DNA of 64,000 nucleotides from an uncultured Arenicella sp. (GTDB taxonomy: Bacteria; Pseudomonadota; Gammaproteobacteria; Arenicellales; Arenicellaceae), in assembly GCA_937922925.1 (NCBI GenBank), contig CALAKU010000008.1, forward strand, positions 51,853-115,852. The letters are read 5' to 3'. Positions 60,261 through 64,000 of the stretch are shown in pieces. The translations under genes were made by a program, and so were the position numbers. A model generated the notes under the pieces. The model made no database searches. It saw only the letters and a program-made list of their open reading frames with translations, and was not told where the DNA came from. Position 1 is the stretch's first letter, and each line of letters opens with the position of its first letter.

Positions 60261-60450
60261 TTTCGTGCTAAGGATTTTGGCAGTAAGGGAATGTTGCCGA
60301 CGAATCACCAACTTTTGAATTTTTTTCTGCCGCTGGCGCTTTATTTTCGGTTGTTTATTCGTGTTTGGGACTTTGGTTGTAAGGGAATGTTGTCAACGAA
60401 TCATCGGCTTTTATTTTTTTATCTGCTTTGCCGCTTGTGCTTCTCAGCGG
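60259..60450. repeat. two imperfect tandem copies, period 96 bp
   Basis: GTAAGGGAATGTTG recurs at 60283 and 60379; similarity extends over GA(T/C)TTTGG...ACGAATCA(C/T)...CTTTT. Confidence 0.75.
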
Positions 60451-60451
60451 C

Positions 60452-61492
60452 TTAATTTCGTTTTTCTTTTTCGTAGAACTGGATGTTGGCGCCGTCTGGG
60501 GTTTTTATATTGATGAGTTTTAGTTTGCCGTAGGGGCTGATTTTGGCGTGTTGGATGGGCGCTTCTAGTGCTGGGTTTGTCTTTTTGATTCTGGCTAGGG
60601 CTTGTTCAATATTGTTAACTTCGAATCGGGCGGCGAGGATGCCCAGGTTGGGGGCCTTGCATTGTTCGGCGTAGTCGTTACCTTGGATGTCGAGTATCTC
60701 AATGCTTTCTAATCGACCGACTTCGCCGGCTTTGGGTGTGACGATGCCGGCTTGATATCGCACTGACGTTGTTAGGCTCTTGGGTATGCCGATAGGCATG
60801 TTTTCGGGTTTTTCCGATTTTGTTGGCTGGCCGTCGAAGAACACATCGAACCCTAGGGTGCCGGTAAAAAACGCGAGGGTTTCATTTTTGTTGCGCACCA
60901 TTTGCATCAAATTAAAGGGGCCGGAAAATCGTTCAAAGTCAGGAAAGTCGGGCGAAATAGGGCGATTTAGGCGCTCATACGATTGCACTTGCAGACCATC
61001 TGGTCCTTTGAAGATCACAATATTGAGGTGCGATGCGCCAAATTTTAGTTCTGCGATTGGCGTCTCTGTCCACCAGCCCATCTCGATGGCGTCGTCGTAA
61101 ACACTTTGCATGTCTTTCATGCGCACCATCAAGCTAAAATAACAACCGGTATCCCAGGCTCTTGAGCCGGGGCGTGTTGGCACTTGACGGCCCGCGTTAT
61201 CAAAGTCCACCAGCCGAATATAGCCTTCCTCGCGATTGTTTTGCCGCAGTACTAAGGCGGTCGCCGTCGCTTGATCGCTCAAGCCCCAAGCTTGGATTTC
61301 ATCGGCGCTCATCACGCCTCGCCATACGGGTTTGTAGCCGCCAATTTTAGTAAAGAATTCGGCGCTTCGATCAATGTCACTCACACTCACTACGACTTCT
61401 TGCCAAGGTTCATTGGATATCGCCGTTTGAGCAGCGACCTCAGATATTGTGGCCGGTAAAGTAAAGGCAAAGAAAAAGTAGAAAGGGTTCAT
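60452..61492 (-). CDS. VOC/glyoxalase family protein with two domains, secreted
   Basis: Signal peptide; VSVSDIDRSAEFFTKIGGYKPVW and MQMVRNKNETLAFFTGTLGFDVFFDG; LINIKTPDGANIQFYE C-terminus. Confidence 0.85.
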   Translation of the reverse strand: MNPFYFFFAFTLPATISEVAAQTAISNEPWQEVVVSVSDIDRSAEFFTKIGGYKPVWRGVMSADEIQAWGLSDQATATALVLRQNNREEGYIRLVDFDNAGRQVPTRPGSRAWDTGCYFSLMVRMKDMQSVYDDAIEMGWWTETPIAELKFGASHLNIVIFKGPDGLQVQSYERLNRPISPDFPDFERFSGPFNLMQMVRNKNETLAFFTGTLGFDVFFDGQPTKSEKPENMPIGIPKSLTTSVRYQAGIVTPKAGEVGRLESIEILDIQGNDYAEQCKAPNLGILAARFEVNNIEQALARIKKTNPALEAPIQHAKISPYGKLKLINIKTPDGANIQFYEKEKRN

Positions 61493-61657
61493 ATTGAATC
61501 GTATTATTAATTGGCGGCCTATACAGTAGACGATCTCGAGTGAGTGAAATAAGAAGCCTTGAGTTAGCCAGTAAGTTTGCAGCTCTTCTTGGCAGTGCCG
61601 TCATCGCAGGCGCCTGATAACGCCTTGGTTATTAAGCCAAAACCCACGGAAAACAAA

Positions 61658-62626
61658 ATGTCTTCAGCCAGACACGCAAACACAAAAATTCAACTCGCTC
61701 ATTTGCCAACGCCAATAGTAGAACTCACTAATCTGAGCCGCCTATTAAACGGCCCTCGACTTTTAATGAAACGCGATGACTTAACGGGTTTGGCCATGGG
61801 CGGCAATAAGACTCGCAAGCTTGAATATATTCTCAAGGATGCCTTAGATGGCGAATGCGATTCGGTGATCACCGCCGGGGCGCAACAATCGAATCATTGT
61901 CGCCAAACCGCTGCGGCGGCCGCGCAATTGGGGCTGGAGTGCCACCTATTATTGGGGGGAGTTGCGCCGCAAGAAGATACCGGTAATTTGCTATTAAGTT
62001 CCTTGCTTGGTGCCCATATCCATTGGGGCGGCGAAGACCGAAAAGGCGAAGGCATCCCAGCACTCAAGTCACACTTGGAATCCCTTGATAAAAAACCGTA
62101 TGTTGTGCCCTATGGTGGCTCAAGCCCACTGGGAGCGCTCGCTTATGTTAAAGCTGTCGAAGAGTGTGCTGAGCAAACTCAAGAGCAGGAGATATCACAT
62201 ATTGTGTTTGCGACATCTTCAGGTGGAACGCATGCGGGGATGGCGCTCGGGAAAGCACTGACCAAAGGCACGTACCAACTAACGGGAATCAATATCGATA
62301 AAGATGAGCCGGGGTCGGTTCCGTTTGCTCAGCGCATTTACGAGCTCGCGCAGAAAACCAATGAGATGTTTGATTTAAACTGCGAGCTTAAGCTCGAAGA
62401 CATCTGCGTAAATGATGACTATCTGGGTAAAGGCTATGGTTTTGTGAGCGAGACCGAACAAGAAGCGATTGCGCTCTTGGCTGCTAAGGAGGGAATTCTA
62501 CTAGACCCCGTTTATACCGGGCGCGCCATGGCTGGGTTAATCGACATGATTCGCCAAGACCGCTTTGCAAACGACGAGACGGTTTTGTTTTGGCATACCG
62601 GTGGTGCGCCGGCGCTGTTTGCTTGA
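61658..62626 (+). CDS. PLP-dependent D-cysteine desulfhydrase / ACC deaminase family
   Basis: LAHLPTPIVELTNLSRLLNGPRLLMKRDDLTGLAMGGNKTRKLEYIL; AQQSNHCRQTAAAAAQLGL. Confidence 0.92.
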   Translation: MSSARHANTKIQLAHLPTPIVELTNLSRLLNGPRLLMKRDDLTGLAMGGNKTRKLEYILKDALDGECDSVITAGAQQSNHCRQTAAAAAQLGLECHLLLGGVAPQEDTGNLLLSSLLGAHIHWGGEDRKGEGIPALKSHLESLDKKPYVVPYGGSSPLGALAYVKAVEECAEQTQEQEISHIVFATSSGGTHAGMALGKALTKGTYQLTGINIDKDEPGSVPFAQRIYELAQKTNEMFDLNCELKLEDICVNDDYLGKGYGFVSETEQEAIALLAAKEGILLDPVYTGRAMAGLIDMIRQDRFANDETVLFWHTGGAPALFA

Positions 62627-62657
62627 GAGCCTTGAGTCTCGTAAGGGATTTACAGAA

Positions 62658-63299
62658 TTAGGCGATTCGTTCAACCGCAAAAATCAAGGAATGATGTTGA
62701 ATGCCAGGCACATGATCACCGTAGTCTTGCCAGCGAATACGAAGCGTTTTACTGAATACTCGTGTATTGATTTGCTCAAGGTAGGCCGGGTCTTGCAATG
62801 CATGCTCATTAATTGAAAACCCAAAAACCCCATTTATCGGCATTAAATCCAATAGTGTACTGAGCGCCTGCGCTGTGGCATGGCCAGGCGCGAATACACC
62901 AACTGCCGACATAATAGGAAACCCTTCGTGAATGTAATCAAAGGGCGCATCAAGGTCAGCCAGATAAAGTTTTTTATACAGCTCTTTTTGTGCAGCCGCA
63001 TCTAACATCGCTTGACTGAAGTCTGAACCAAATAGTTGGCTAAAGCCGTATTGATGCAGTAATTCGCCTGAGTAGCCGGTGCCGCAGCCAATGTCTAACA
63101 GCGGTAAGTTTTTGTCCTTAACAACCTCAGCTAAGGCGTGGGCAGTTCGCTGCGGCGAGGCATAACCGTTGTTGATCAGTTCCTCATCATAGCTGCCAGC
63201 CCACTGGTCGTATAAGGCCCGAGTTTGGTCTTTGTTTTGCAGCTCGTAGGCGTTGTTAAGAAATTGCGTTTGTTTATTTGAATTATTGTTATTGCTCAT
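62658..63299 (-). CDS. class I SAM-dependent methyltransferase
   Basis: YDQWAGSYDEEL; LLDIGCGTGYSGELLHQYG. Confidence 0.88.
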   Translation of the reverse strand: MSNNNNSNKQTQFLNNAYELQNKDQTRALYDQWAGSYDEELINNGYASPQRTAHALAEVVKDKNLPLLDIGCGTGYSGELLHQYGFSQLFGSDFSQAMLDAAAQKELYKKLYLADLDAPFDYIHEGFPIMSAVGVFAPGHATAQALSTLLDLMPINGVFGFSINEHALQDPAYLEQINTRVFSKTLRIRWQDYGDHVPGIQHHSLIFAVERIA

Positions 63300-63427
63300 C
63301 CAACTCTACCGTAGCTTGACTTTTAGATACGGTAGCAAAAAATTCAAACAAGTTCAGCTGCGCTGCTGGCACGCCTTATTTTTCTAGCGCAAGCATCATA
63401 AGTGCGCGCCTTGGTTTACGAATTGCT

Positions 63428-63994
63428 TTACTTGATTAGTCGAGTCTCAGGGTAGGCCGCATGCCAACCGAACCAAAACGCGCGATGATAAGGCAGGCGC
63501 TCAAGCTTTTGTGAGTCGCTGGCAATTAGATAATCCTCTGTGACTCGCCATTTAACGCCATCGGTGTCAGTTGCTTGATCGCGCCCGTCATACCGTTTGA
63601 GCTTAATATTGCCCGCGTCATAAACCCGGTTTGCACCGCTTTTGTCAGTGAGAACCACAAAGCGCTGGCCACCAATTCGCTCATAAAACACCGGGTTTTT
63701 CTCTAAGAAATCGGTATCAATGGCAAGCTGTTGTTCGGGGGCTGCGGCAAAACGTAGGGCTAACACCTCTTGCTTATTCTCTAAGCGCGTATCATTGAAT
63801 GGCGTATTGAACATCAATTGATCAGTGCTGAAGTAGTCGTTATAAGCCACGCCTTCGCCATAATCGCGCTCATGACCTGTTTGCAGTGAGAGCACAGTCG
63901 TGTCCGGGTGGCGTCGCCGCCACTCTTTCCAGGTGGTGGTAACCACGCTCAAATGCTCGAGCGCAATGCCTTTATCAACTAAAGGGCCTAACAC
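63428..63994 (-). CDS. DUF3179-like protein (partial; probably runs off the window)
   Basis: LSVVTTTWKEWRRRHPDTTVLSLQTGHERDY and FGWHAAYPETRLI resemble DUF3179; N-terminus likely beyond 64000. Confidence 0.75.
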   Translation of the reverse strand: MLGPLVDKGIALEHLSVVTTTWKEWRRRHPDTTVLSLQTGHERDYGEGVAYNDYFSTDQLMFNTPFNDTRLENKQEVLALRFAAAPEQQLAIDTDFLEKNPVFYERIGGQRFVVLTDKSGANRVYDAGNIKLKRYDGRDQATDTDGVKWRVTEDYLIASDSQKLERLPYHRAFWFGWHAAYPETRLIK

Positions 63995-64000
63995 GGGTTC

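Noticed and set aside
60150-60455. Plus-strand ORF of 101 aa as an ordinary gene
   Set aside because: Spans the stem-loop and the tandem repeat, has a poor start context and biased composition; better treated as a repeat region.

Overview
The window is a chromosomal segment of a gammaproteobacterium (inferred from gene content and order), about 65 protein-coding genes and mostly housekeeping. Recognisable blocks: lysA-lptM-argH diverging from hemCD(fused)-hemX-hemY and mutM; rpoH-ftsX-ftsE-ftsY diverging from rsmD-coaD-ferredoxin; mrcB; zapE-hslV-hslU; gshA; glyQS. No tRNA, rRNA, CRISPR array, IS element or prophage could be supported. Best finds: (1) a perfect CIRCE/HrcA operator, TTAGCACTC-N9-GAGTGCTAA, upstream of the heat-shock sigma factor gene rpoH, overlapping a plausible promoter; (2) a hemC-hemD fusion ORF; (3) a possible unnamed module at 5.0-8.2 kb: divergent orphan receiver, membrane protein and secreted/barrel-like protein, with a 22-bp-spaced direct repeat in the divergent intergenic region; (4) three convincing single-base frameshifts, plus one weaker case, all within the first ~10.4 kb; (5) a 96-bp-period tandem repeat next to a long stem-loop upstream of glyQS; (6) a small overlapping uORF at gshA. 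Calls rest on reading the translated ORFs and the DNA by eye; no homology searches were run.
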